A stretch of 64,000 nucleotides of DNA from Palsa-892 sp963751615. GTDB lineage: Bacteria; Pseudomonadota; Alphaproteobacteria; Rhizobiales; Xanthobacteraceae. The notes beneath the pieces are model-generated. The model was not told where the DNA came from. It searched no databases and was given only the letters and a program-made list of their open reading frames with translations. The DNA lies in NCBI GenBank assembly GCA_963751615.1, contig CAVVVG010000005.1, positions 558,001-622,000 on the forward strand. The letters run 5' to 3'. The translations under genes were made by a program, and so were the position numbers. Of this stretch, positions 1 through 7,334 are shown piece by piece (position 1 is the first letter of the stretch; every line of letters starts with the position of its first letter).

Positions 1-1
1 C

Positions 2-358
2 GACATCACTAATTCGATGTATGAGCGCGATCGCGTAACGGTGGATGCAGGCTTCGCCGACACCATCGCCACCTATGGGCACAATTTCGAGGCAGTGATC
101 GCCGACCTCGAGGAGCGCATGAAGGAAGCCGCGGGCAATCTCGAATTTGAGGAAGCCGCTCGTCTGCGCGACGAAATTAAACGGCTGCGCGATATTGAAA
201 TGGCCGTGATCGATGATCCGACAGCGAAAACTCCCGGGCGTGCACCTACGCGTCTCGGCTCTGGTTCCGCCTTCAAGGCACCGCTGCTGCCGGGTCGGGC
301 ACCCAGTTCGCGCGGCGGCAAGGCGGGCACACGCGCCTTCAAAACAAACAGAAACTAG
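2..358 (+). CDS. uvrB: UvrABC excinuclease subunit B, C-terminal end (partial)
   Basis: The gene runs in from the left edge, so only the last 118 codons are visible. UvrB is the damage-verifying helicase-like subunit of nucleotide excision repair and hands the lesion to UvrC. The visible part starts in the family motif around MYERD, has the linker, and then a UVR coiled-coil motif (LEERMKEAAGNLEFEEAARL) that contacts the matching motif of UvrC. It ends in a basic, Gly/Pro-rich tail ending KTNRN. A complete uvrC lies about 10 kb downstream. Identification rests on the UVR motif and the residues before it. Confidence 0.93.
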   Translation, partial: DITNSMYERDRVTVDAGFADTIATYGHNFEAVIADLEERMKEAAGNLEFEEAARLRDEIKRLRDIEMAVIDDPTAKTPGRAPTRLGSGSAFKAPLLPGRAPSSRGGKAGTRAFKTNRN

Positions 359-361
359 CGA

Positions 362-694
362 ATGCAAGTTGCCTTCCGTCCTTCGCTCATCCTATCAGGT
401 TTACTCGTTTTGCCGATGTTCGCGACATGGGCCTGGCCACAGGATCGAAATTGTAAACACGGTTATGATAGTTTCTATGCGGCGGCGCAGGTTGTGAACG
501 ACCAACTGAATGCGCGTCAGGGTAAGGAACTCTGCAATGTTTTACCCTCGGTTCTGAACGAAATCAAAAAGGCGAAAGACAATTTTGACGATGCTCCCTG
601 CGCCGAAGCCACCCGCAATGAAGTAACCAGATTCGCGATCGATATGATCGAAGACATCTATCGGATGGAACATAATATTTGCGTAATGCGCTAA
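362..694 (+). CDS. Small secreted four-cysteine protein, tandem copy A1
   Basis: A 110-residue protein of no family I recognise. It opens three bases after the uvrB stop. The N-terminus (about residues 1-26) is a hydrophobic signal peptide ending near TWAWPQ, so export to the periplasm is likely. The mature part is small, mostly helical-looking, and has four cysteines (near residues 30, 57, 79 and 106) that could form two disulfides. It is clearly a paralogue of the next gene: both keep the cysteine spacing, a GKE-x-C motif, a D-x-LN motif and an IY..E...C ending. The function is unknown. Confidence 0.75.
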   Translation: MQVAFRPSLILSGLLVLPMFATWAWPQDRNCKHGYDSFYAAAQVVNDQLNARQGKELCNVLPSVLNEIKKAKDNFDDAPCAEATRNEVTRFAIDMIEDIYRMEHNICVMR

Positions 695-740
695 TCAAGC
701 GAGCGGCAGGCAGACATTCGAGATGAATTGGAGCTTCATA

Positions 741-1064
741 ATGAAACGCTCTTCAACATTCATTTTGGTTCTTGCGACGGCATTACTTGCAAGCGAAGTC
801 GCCCACTCACAATCGACAACGTGCTCACAGGCCTACGAGGAATTTTCCTCAACGCTCCGGGCCATCGACGAACGGCTGAATGTACCTGACGGCAAGGAAG
901 ACTGCGAGCTTCTAGCGTCAGCCTATGAGAGCATAAAGAATACCGACGAAACTTTCGCGAAGTCCGCATGCCCACCTGAACAGCGGCGGGAAGCATCGAC
1001 CTTAGCCCTCAAGAAGATCAAAGAAATTTATCAACTCGGAGAAAAGAAGTGCGGCAGCGAATAA
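741..1064 (+). CDS. Small secreted four-cysteine protein, tandem copy A2
   Basis: A 107-residue paralogue of the preceding gene. I place the start at the ATG at 741, which gives a classical signal peptide (MKRSSTFILVLATALLASEV, cleavage near AHS-QS); an ATG 18 bases upstream only adds a non-hydrophobic extension. The four cysteines and the motifs GKEDC and KEIYQLGEKKC match copy A1, while the surrounding residues have diverged strongly, so the duplication is old. Periplasmic location and disulfide bonding are inferred. No enzyme motif is visible. Confidence 0.75.
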   Translation: MKRSSTFILVLATALLASEVAHSQSTTCSQAYEEFSSTLRAIDERLNVPDGKEDCELLASAYESIKNTDETFAKSACPPEQRREASTLALKKIKEIYQLGEKKCGSE

Positions 1065-1159
1065 ATCTCTCGATCCTCGAAGACCAGATCACAGGTGCTA
1101 AAACCAAGTGTAAGCTTTTTCCGCCTTGGACGCCTATCAGGAGACGCGCTAAACAGACA

Positions 1160-1450
1160 ATGATGCTGAGCCAATTCGACCCCAATTTGACAAATTCTTT
1201 GCGTGTACTCGCGATCATCACCTGCGCTATGATAGCGAACGCCTGCGCACAGCCAGGCGGCGATGCACCGGCAATCAAAGTGGCGGCGGACGGGGAACCC
1301 ATCCCAACAAGTGTCGAGCAAGTCCGGACGCAATGCTGGATGCGCTATGAAGGTCCCAAACAGGTGAAAAATCTCGATGAAAAGATGAAACTCGTCGACA
1401 AATGTATTGATGAAAAAATGAAATTGCTACCGCCAACAGCTGGCCGTTAG
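1160..1450 (+). CDS. Small secreted or lipid-anchored protein, tandem copy B1
   Basis: About 96 residues from the ATG at 1160, with another ATG directly after it. A hydrophobic segment (LRVLAIITCAMIANACAQP) is either a type I signal peptide or a weak lipobox (ANAC). The mature part is short and charged and carries the block QCWMRYE, then NLDEKMKLVDKCIDEK. The same block recurs in the next gene, so the two are tandem paralogues. Two conserved cysteines frame the block. The open frame could run further upstream to 1049, but that would overlap the previous gene and bury the signal peptide. Function unknown. Confidence 0.7.
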   Translation: MMLSQFDPNLTNSLRVLAIITCAMIANACAQPGGDAPAIKVAADGEPIPTSVEQVRTQCWMRYEGPKQVKNLDEKMKLVDKCIDEKMKLLPPTAGR

Positions 1451-1482
1451 AAAAATATGGAATACAGAAAGTAGCCACTCCC

Positions 1483-1770
1483 ATGTACGCGTATTCGCGT
1501 TTCCTCTGCCTGATCGGTATTGCCGCGATCCCCTTTGTTGTAAGCGCCTGTGCAGATGGCCCCGTCATGCGCTCGACGAGCGCCCAACGTTGGGCCGCGA
1601 TCGACAGCCTGAAAAGCGAAGTACCGCCGCGATCGATGGAAATGGCGCGCGGCCAGTGCTGGATGAAATACGAAAACACCAGGGTCGCGAGCAATCTCAA
1701 CGAGAAAATGAAACTCGTCGATCAATGTATGGTGGAAAAAAAGATACAATTTCCAACCATCGTGCAGTGA
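1483..1770 (+). CDS. Small lipoprotein, tandem copy B2
   Basis: A 95-residue protein with an N-terminal signal and a good lipobox (VVSAC, cysteine near residue 23), so probably anchored to a membrane by lipid. The C-terminal half carries the block GQCWMKYE followed by NLNEKMKLVDQCMVEK, nearly identical to the gene before it. Outside this block the two have little in common. The gene ends 26 bases before the FecR-domain gene and may be co-transcribed with it. No known domain is recognised. Confidence 0.75.
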   Translation: MYAYSRFLCLIGIAAIPFVVSACADGPVMRSTSAQRWAAIDSLKSEVPPRSMEMARGQCWMKYENTRVASNLNEKMKLVDQCMVEKKIQFPTIVQ

Positions 1771-1796
1771 TTACAGAAATCCCAAAGAGGCGGCCG

Positions 1797-2735
1797 ATGG
1801 ATGCAAATTCGATTGTTTTCAGGGTTGGCGTCGCGGCGGCGGTTTCGTTAGGCGCTGCGTCGCCCGCGAGCGCAGATTTCATCGGTGATGTGGTATCCAT
1901 CGTTCCAGCCGCCAATTATCAGCGAGGCACCGCCATCCAGGAACTTCAGATCAATGACCTGGTCGAGCAGAACGATAAGATTATTACCACCGGAGATGGG
2001 TCGGCCTATATCCATTTCATTGATGATACCGTGCTGACGGTCGGCTCGAATTCAGAAATCGTGCTCGACAAATTCGTGTTCGATGGCGACAAGGCGAAGA
2101 CAGCAAACATCCAGCTCGTGCGCGGCACGTTGCGTTTCGTAACTGGCACGTCCGATCACAGCGCCTATCAAATCAGGACACCGGTCGCAACCATCGGTGT
2201 ACGCGGTACGACGATCGATTTGTCCTATGAAAATGAACGCATGGTTTATAACACCGTCGAAGGACTTGGCGTTGTCTGCCACACCAACGCCGGTTGCCAG
2301 AACATTCGCGCGGGCACACCTTCAATAGCGCTCACGCGCGTCGGATTTTCCCCTGCCACCGCAGCCGAGTCCGCCCGAATGCTCAACAACATTAATCGCG
2401 CACACAACATCCTCGCCCAACGGATCGGCCGCAATCCGAAGACGATGTTGGCCTTCGCCAAGAGCCGCGGTGCAAATTTCGCGCGCGGGCTCGGAACGGA
2501 AAAAGGGCTCCATCAGAAAGGCGCCAAAGGCTTGGACCAAAAAAGTATCAAAGGTCTGGATCAAAAGGCTACTAAAGGCCTCGGCCTAAAAGGCGTGAAA
2601 GATTTATTCAAGGGCAAGAAAGCCAGCGATAAAGACAAACGCAAAGCACTTGGAGAACAAGACGACCAGAATCAGTCGACGCGGCACCCCCTGTTCCGTT
2701 CAAGCCCGGGCTTCGGGAATCCATTTAGAAGATAA
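1797..2735 (+). CDS. Exported FecR-domain protein with octapeptide-repeat tail
   Basis: A 312-residue protein. The start at 1797 is supported by a ribosome-binding site (AAAGAGG, six bases upstream) and a signal peptide ending near ASPASA-DF. Residues of about 30-150 form a FecR-like domain: the features are a GDV.S..P start, DDTVLTVG.NSEIVLD and PVATIGVRGTT. Such domains occur in FecR anti-sigma regulators and in many exported proteins of unknown role; here there is no inner-membrane helix or sigma-factor neighbour, so a FecR signalling role is unlikely. A basic region follows, with about five imperfect copies of KGLxQKxx, then a Lys/Arg-rich C-terminus. Confidence 0.85.
   Translation: MDANSIVFRVGVAAAVSLGAASPASADFIGDVVSIVPAANYQRGTAIQELQINDLVEQNDKIITTGDGSAYIHFIDDTVLTVGSNSEIVLDKFVFDGDKAKTANIQLVRGTLRFVTGTSDHSAYQIRTPVATIGVRGTTIDLSYENERMVYNTVEGLGVVCHTNAGCQNIRAGTPSIALTRVGFSPATAAESARMLNNINRAHNILAQRIGRNPKTMLAFAKSRGANFARGLGTEKGLHQKGAKGLDQKSIKGLDQKATKGLGLKGVKDLFKGKKASDKDKRKALGEQDDQNQSTRHPLFRSSPGFGNPFRR
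2502..2621 (+). repeat. 24-bp coding tandem repeat (KGLxQKxx octapeptide)
   Basis: Five consecutive 24-base units inside the FecR-domain gene encode KGLHQKGA, KGLDQKSI, KGLDQKAT, KGLGLKGV and KDLFKGKK. The period is exact in the reading frame and the last two units have drifted. The repeat makes a strongly basic, flexible tail. Confidence 0.8.
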
Positions 2736-2904
2736 TCACGCCGGACCCTCGGAATTAAAGACAGGCATCAGGAAAGTCCGCCCGATTCCAGGCGTTAACC
2801 GTCGGGAATCGACACGGTTTTCCGAACGAGTTAATATAAAGATGCGGCGTAATAGAGCGCAGGATTGGAGCCAGAATCTCCGCGCATTGTGTGGAGTAAG
2901 CGCG

Positions 2905-3369
2905 ATGAAGAAGCGCACGTTCGCCGTAATCGGTCTCTTTGCAGCCTCGACTCTGATGTTGGCCGCACCACTCGCCGCGAAGACAGGTTTTGCCAGCGGA
3001 TTCAAAGGAAATGTCGGAATGAAGCGGTCCTTCGTGGGTCTCCATCCGCACGGGCTCGCGCATAATCGCTTTCTACATCGTCCCCACGTGTTCGTGCACA
3101 ATCGCTTTCTGCACCGCCATCACAATCACGGGCTACAGTCTGCTGGACTTTGGGGACCATGGTGGCCGTCAGGAGGAGATTTTTGGCCGTCCTACGGAAC
3201 ACCACTGGATACAGAACCTGTAGTCTATCAGGTCGGGCCGACAGTTAATGAAAACATCACAAGTTCGCTCGCCGCTCGCATGCAAAACCAGCATGCTTGT
3301 TCGAGCGAACACGTGAAGGTGCCATCCGAACAGGGCGGCGAGACAATGGTGACCGTGATCCGCTGCTGA
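2905..3369 (+). CDS. Exported His-rich protein of unknown function
   Basis: A 154-residue protein from the ATG at 2905, which has a ribosome-binding site (GGAG, eight bases upstream) and a clear signal peptide (MKKRTFAVIGLFAAS..., cleavage near APLAA-KT). After it comes a His/Phe/Arg-rich stretch in which the unit HNRFLHR occurs twice (near residues 52 and 65), then HHNHG, then a Trp/Pro-rich segment (LWGPWWPSGGDFWPSYG). The C-terminal part has two cysteines and ends MVTVIRC. Metal binding by the histidines is possible but only inferred. Similar short His/Trp-rich exported proteins are common in Hyphomicrobiales. Confidence 0.75.
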   Translation: MKKRTFAVIGLFAASTLMLAAPLAAKTGFASGFKGNVGMKRSFVGLHPHGLAHNRFLHRPHVFVHNRFLHRHHNHGLQSAGLWGPWWPSGGDFWPSYGTPLDTEPVVYQVGPTVNENITSSLAARMQNQHACSSEHVKVPSEQGGETMVTVIRC

Positions 3370-3377
3370 GGCGCCGG

Positions 3378-3875
3378 TCACTTCAAGAGCGGTTTGATTT
3401 TGCCGTACAGCTCGTCGGTCGCGGCGGCGACCTGTTCAACTACGGTCTTGAAATAAACGCTGTCGGCGGTGGCTGGAATATCGGCGCGCACGAAAGCATC
3501 ACCTTCGGAGTCGATCCCAATCTTCACATAGTCAAAATCACCGTTCGCCTTCAGCAAGACTGACATGATTTTGGTGTTGTTGGGGATCTGCGCCTTTTCC
3601 ACGGGATTTGTGAAGACGACAATCATCCCGTCCGTGCCTTTGATAACCATGTTCACGATAAGCTTGAATTTCGCCAGCTGCTTGCCGGTAAAGTCGATCG
3701 TGTAGGCCGCGTCGTTGACCTTATTGATCTTGTATCCACTGCCGTTTACGAGTGCCTCAAGCTTGGTTGTAAGCGATGTAACTTGGGCGGCGACAGATTG
3801 GATCAAAGCGAGCCATAACCCGCACACCACGACAGCCGACGACCCCCAGCTGGACACGCGTTTACGATCACTCAT
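3378..3875 (-). CDS. Exported protein, YbjN-like fold suspected
   Basis: A 165-residue protein with an N-terminal hydrophobic segment (about residues 13-30, ending VAAQ), so probably exported. The mature part shows the alternating strand pattern of YbjN/type III chaperone-like proteins: an N-terminal helix, a YKINKV.....YTIDF strand pair, a run with NGDFDYVKIGIDSEGDAFV, and a final helix VEQVAAATDELY. This family assignment is by pattern only. A purine-rich ribosome-binding site (GGGGGAAAGA) directly precedes the start. Confidence 0.65.
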   Translation of the reverse strand: MSDRKRVSSWGSSAVVVCGLWLALIQSVAAQVTSLTTKLEALVNGSGYKINKVNDAAYTIDFTGKQLAKFKLIVNMVIKGTDGMIVVFTNPVEKAQIPNNTKIMSVLLKANGDFDYVKIGIDSEGDAFVRADIPATADSVYFKTVVEQVAAATDELYGKIKPLLK

Positions 3876-3915
3876 TCTTTCCCCCTATGCTTTCTTGGAA
3901 ATCTTCGCTGTGCGA

Positions 3916-4563
3916 ATGGGCATGATTCGCATGACGGGCACCGGCTGTCTATTGCCGCATCAAAGCAGTGCGTACGGCACAAATCCAGTCTCACCTGTAC
4001 AACGCAGTTGTGCGCGGGAATTTGGGAATTTAGAATCGGATCAGGAAAGTTTCGGAGCTTTGGGAATAATTGCTGGTGCGCTGCTGGGCTTATCGCTTGT
4101 CATCAACGTTTTCATCAACCGCGCCAGTCCAGATGCAGCGACTCAAGACCGCTTCCAGACTTCCCATATTTCAGAACAGCAGGGAAACGCCGCCGTGCGG
4201 CCGCTAATGCGGGCTGCGACCGAATGTATAGCCCGCCGTGTCGCGGCCAATCCACGCTTCGTGCAGCTTTCGTCGAATGGCGATGTCGGCGATCTGATCG
4301 TGGAATCAATCACACTTTGCCTTTCGGCCGTGCGCGCACTCATCCATGCTCACGACGAATTTTTCGGCGATGGTACGGGCGAGAGCTTTTTCACGGGCCC
4401 CTTTCTCGATGTCTTACCGGCAACCGTGAGCGAACTCACTAAGAGTTTTTTCAAAATAAACACGGCCAAATGCAGAAAAGGAGACGCCCTCTCTCGGCCA
4501 AGAAAGGGCGCTTCGCGGACTAATTTATCGAGAAAATTATTTATTTTGCCATCATATTCTTGA
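3916..4563 (+). CDS. Hypothetical protein with one membrane segment (doubtful)
   Basis: An open frame of about 215 codons that I do not recognise. Several ATGs (3916, 3922, 3931) could be the start and none has a strong ribosome-binding site. One hydrophobic stretch (LGIIAGALLGLSLVINVFI) suggests a membrane anchor, followed by a soluble part with AATECIARRVA and VGDLIVESITLCLS. The 3' end runs through a hairpin that looks like the terminator of the opposite-strand gene and overlaps that gene by 23 bases, which lowers confidence in the last 30 codons or in the whole gene. Confidence 0.4.
   Translation: MGMIRMTGTGCLLPHQSSAYGTNPVSPVQRSCAREFGNLESDQESFGALGIIAGALLGLSLVINVFINRASPDAATQDRFQTSHISEQQGNAAVRPLMRAATECIARRVAANPRFVQLSSNGDVGDLIVESITLCLSAVRALIHAHDEFFGDGTGESFFTGPFLDVLPATVSELTKSFFKINTAKCRKGDALSRPRKGASRTNLSRKLFILPSYS
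4485..4510 (-). terminator. Possible terminator for the Gly-rich membrane protein gene
   Basis: CGCCCT (4485-4490) pairs with AGGGCG (4505-4510), with three more inner pairs after one mismatch and a six-base loop. On the minus strand it lies 30 bases past the stop at 4541 and is followed by a short T-rich run (CCTTTTC). Confidence 0.5.
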
Positions 4564-4834
4564 TAACGCCGACGATGATCATCAGGATCGCGCCGCCAAC
4601 ACCACCGCCCGCGACTTGACCAACGATCCCGCCGATATCCATCGTGCTCGCCTGCTGAGCCAAAGCGGGTAGCAATGCAGCCAGGATTTGACCGCCGATG
4701 CCGCCTCCGACAATGCCTGCGATCGAATTGCCGAGCGTACCGAGGCTGTAATCCTTCAACGCCGCACCAGCGACATTACCGCCTATTGCGCCCGAAATGA
4801 GTTGGATGATGAGCGTGATAAGGGTTCCGGACAT
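4541..4834 (-). CDS. Small glycine-rich membrane protein
   Basis: A 97-residue protein from the ATG at 4834, which has a GGAG ribosome-binding site seven bases upstream; longer versions of the frame lack such a site. It is almost wholly hydrophobic, with glycine-rich repeats (SGAIGGNVAGAAL, GIVGGGIGGQIL, GQVAGGGVGGAIL) and a short basic tail (KNMMAK). The glycine zipper pattern resembles membrane-inserting small proteins, but no function can be given. It stands alone between a convergent gene and a membrane-protein gene on the same strand. Confidence 0.7.
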   Translation of the reverse strand: MSGTLITLIIQLISGAIGGNVAGAALKDYSLGTLGNSIAGIVGGGIGGQILAALLPALAQQASTMDIGGIVGQVAGGGVGGAILMIIVGVIKNMMAK

Positions 4835-5038
4835 GGCAGTTCTCCAATGCCCCGTTGATGTATGACGCCAGGCGCGGGGACTCCGCCTCAACGTTGTGGA
4901 AAGACTAAACCTTTCGGGAAATCAGTAAATGGCAGCTCAGCCTCCCCAAATTCCAGGATGCGGAAAATTACCGCCCCGCAGCGAGAGTTACCACATTGAG
5001 TAGGAATCAGTACTAATCAGTAATAACGTGTGCGTCGA

Positions 5039-5605
5039 TTAACGAGCTGCGACACTTCCGCGCGCACCGAAACGGAACGTTAGCATAGCAAGTGCAACGC
5101 CCACGGTAACATAAAGCAGCGTCACTGTCAGATAGTATGGAAAATAGCGCACCACGTGGCTTGCATATTCAAAAACTCCAAACGTCGTGTGAAAACCAAT
5201 GCCTACGTAGTAGCCGATATTGGAAAGCAGAAAAAAACCTGCCACACCGCTAATACATGCCAAAGTTAATTTCGAGACGTTCAAAAAATCGACCTTGAAG
5301 TTCTCACGCAATAGACGAGGCGCTAGCCACAGCGAGAAATAAGCTGGAATCATCATGCAATAACCCAAAGTGACGCAAATCGAATCCACCCCCACGATCT
5401 TTGTCGCAGCCGCGTCGAGCGCAATCGCCTCGACTAGAAAGGCGAGAAACCAGAGCGGATTAGCGATCAAGAGACCCAGAAGGAAAAATATTGCGGTTGA
5501 TGCATCCGGAGCGAGTTTTCCAAAATGCTCGATGCGCGTTGCGGCCATTAAGAGGGTCAAAACCACAATGACCACGCGTTCCTGACGAGCAATAAGGGCA
5601 AACAT
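5039..5605 (-). CDS. Multi-pass membrane protein of unknown function
   Basis: A 188-residue protein with about five predicted membrane helices: around residues 10-24, 38-60, 75-92, 112-128 and 155-178. A conserved-looking start (R.EHFGKLAPDASTAIFFLLG) with charged residues between the first two helices recalls small ECF-substrate-component-like membrane proteins, but I cannot name the family with certainty. The gene is not in an obvious operon; the next gene upstream diverges from it. Confidence 0.65.
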   Translation of the reverse strand: MFALIARQERVVIVVLTLLMAATRIEHFGKLAPDASTAIFFLLGLLIANPLWFLAFLVEAIALDAAATKIVGVDSICVTLGYCMMIPAYFSLWLAPRLLRENFKVDFLNVSKLTLACISGVAGFFLLSNIGYYVGIGFHTTFGVFEYASHVVRYFPYYLTVTLLYVTVGVALAMLTFRFGARGSVAAR

Positions 5606-5753
5606 GAAACCTCCGATAAATATGCTAGGGCTTCCAAACTAATAGGACCGGGGTGGATAGTAGGCAAGGCCGCTAAAGCACGCGTATTTCAAGGCCGGAC
5701 TTGACCGATTCTTTCGCTCGCCGCATCGTCGCCTTTAGAACAGGAGAAATAAT

Positions 5754-6212
5754 ATGGCAGGGCGTAATAAAGCAACCGGCTGGATGGCAGGCATTGCATT
5801 GATCTTGAGCGCCGTAATGCCAGCAAAAAGTGCAAGTTGGCTCGAAATGAATTTTGGACTTATCGGCCCCCGCTACGACAACTGGTTGCCAGCGTGCGAC
5901 AATCCGATCGCACTCGCCAAAATTGATTTTGGCTTCTGGGTGAAGGAAATCCGGTTCTGGGACCCCACCATCCGCATTTCGCGATTCGGCGAAGTCCGAG
6001 AGATCGCATACCGCCCATGGGGAGAGCGCGCCATTCCACGACGGTTCTGCGCCGCCCGGACAACAATGAGCGATGGCACACAGACTGTGACCTACTATTC
6101 CATCGGCGAGGATTTGGGCTTTGCCGGCGCTACATGGGACGTTGAGTGGTGCGTGCAAGGTTACGACCGAAACCTCGCCTATTCTCCGCGCTGCAGATTG
6201 GCGATGCCTTGA
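5754..6212 (+). CDS. Exported hypothetical protein upstream of RNase T2
   Basis: A 152-residue protein with a strong ribosome-binding site (AGGAG, seven bases before the ATG) and a signal peptide ending near MPAKSA-SW. The mature part is rich in Trp, Ile and Arg, with four cysteines (in PACDNP, RRFCAAR, EWCVQGY and PRCRLA). Motifs such as WDVEWCVQGYDRN near the end look conserved. It ends about 30 bases before the RNase T2 start, so the two are probably co-transcribed. No known domain is recognised. Confidence 0.7.
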   Translation: MAGRNKATGWMAGIALILSAVMPAKSASWLEMNFGLIGPRYDNWLPACDNPIALAKIDFGFWVKEIRFWDPTIRISRFGEVREIAYRPWGERAIPRRFCAARTTMSDGTQTVTYYSIGEDLGFAGATWDVEWCVQGYDRNLAYSPRCRLAMP

Positions 6213-6243
6213 ACTAAAAAACTTCCTGGGAGGTAGGAGTCTC

Positions 6244-6966
6244 GTGATTATCGCGCGCGCGATCGCAGCAAGTGTGTTTGCACTTTCTATATTCAGTTCT
6301 AACGCGCCTGCACAACATTTAGATTCTTTCTATCGAGATTATCGTGAACGGGACCAGCGCCAGCAACGAAGATCGGATCAAGGAATACCCGGTCATTTCG
6401 ATTTTTATGTTCTTTCGCTCTCCTGGTCGCCATCATTTTGCGAAAGCAGCGGTGGACGTACGAACAACAACGAGCAATGCAACCGCGGGCGGCCTTATGC
6501 CTTTGTCGTCCATGGTCTTTGGCCGCAATACGATCGTGGCTTTCCCAAAAATTGTATGCGAAGGACCCCCTGGATTGACAACCAGCTGATCAACTCGATG
6601 CTCGACCTGATGCCGGCTCGCCAGCTGGTTATTCATGAATGGCGTGAACATGGCACCTGTTCCGGCCTCGACGCCGAAAAGTATTTTGAGACTGTAAGAA
6701 GCGCACGAGATCGCGTGAAAATTCCTGATCGATTTGTCCGCCTGAACAATTACACGATGGTATCTCCCGACGAGGTCGAGGAAGCATTTATCGCGGCCAA
6801 TCCTGGAATGGCGCGCGATATGATCGCCATCACGTGCGATAGGCGCCATTTACGTGAGGTACGCGTTTGTTTCAGCAAGGGCCTCGCGTTTCGGTCATGC
6901 CCCGAAACCGATCGCCGCGCATGTCACAATTCACGCGTGGTTATGCCACCTATACGCGGCGGATGA
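6244..6966 (+). CDS. Secreted ribonuclease T2 family protein
   Basis: A 240-residue protein of the RNase T2 family, which cleaves single-stranded RNA through a 2',3'-cyclic phosphate intermediate. Both catalytic signatures are present: CAS I as VVHGLWPQY and CAS II as IHEWREHGTCSG, giving the expected two histidines and a glutamate. I choose the GTG at 6244 because a GGAGG/AGGAG ribosome-binding site lies just upstream and it opens a signal peptide (IIARAIAASVFALSIF...). Location is periplasm or outside the cell. Several cysteines probably form disulfides. The preceding exported protein appears to share its operon. Confidence 0.9.
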   Translation: MIIARAIAASVFALSIFSSNAPAQHLDSFYRDYRERDQRQQRRSDQGIPGHFDFYVLSLSWSPSFCESSGGRTNNNEQCNRGRPYAFVVHGLWPQYDRGFPKNCMRRTPWIDNQLINSMLDLMPARQLVIHEWREHGTCSGLDAEKYFETVRSARDRVKIPDRFVRLNNYTMVSPDEVEEAFIAANPGMARDMIAITCDRRHLREVRVCFSKGLAFRSCPETDRRACHNSRVVMPPIRGG

Positions 6967-6973
6967 ACGAAGT

Positions 6974-7219
6974 TCAGTTCTTATTTTCACTGCGGAAAAC
7001 AGTCTTCAGTTTCGTGCCCGCTTGTTCGGTTCCAGCACTGATAAATTGTAGCGTTCGATCAGCGTACCGCTCGATTTGCTGGATACCTTGCGCAAGAACG
7101 GTGTCCATGTCTTCATGAAAATTCGCAAGCGGACGATCGAACACGGTTGGACGCAAAACTTCCAGATTTGGATTGCCGTAATTATACGCTGTGAGCACAA
7201 TCGCACTGAGACGCCACAT
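6974..7219 (-). CDS. Small hypothetical protein
   Basis: An 81-residue frame converging on the RNase T2 gene, eight bases apart. The start at 7219 has a purine-rich ribosome-binding site (AAGGGAAA). The sequence is soluble-looking with a possible helix (IQQIERYADRTLQFISAGTEQ) and no signal peptide or motif I know. Composition is similar to its neighbours. It may be real, but only the frame, the ribosome-binding site and the lack of an opposing gene support it. Confidence 0.45.
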   Translation of the reverse strand: MWRLSAIVLTAYNYGNPNLEVLRPTVFDRPLANFHEDMDTVLAQGIQQIERYADRTLQFISAGTEQAGTKLKTVFRSENKN

Positions 7220-7334
7220 TGTGGATTTCCCTTGCTGCGAGACCCTCACAAGCTAATGGCTACGTCTGAAGTAGACTCTAATCCTCGCAACATTTATTTA
7301 TTTAAAAATTCTTCAATTTTCGGCCAATTCTTCC

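Noticed and set aside
4892..5038. Gap before the 188-residue membrane protein as a possible RNA gene or riboswitch
   Set aside because: No conserved riboswitch core or stable hairpin with a T-run was found.
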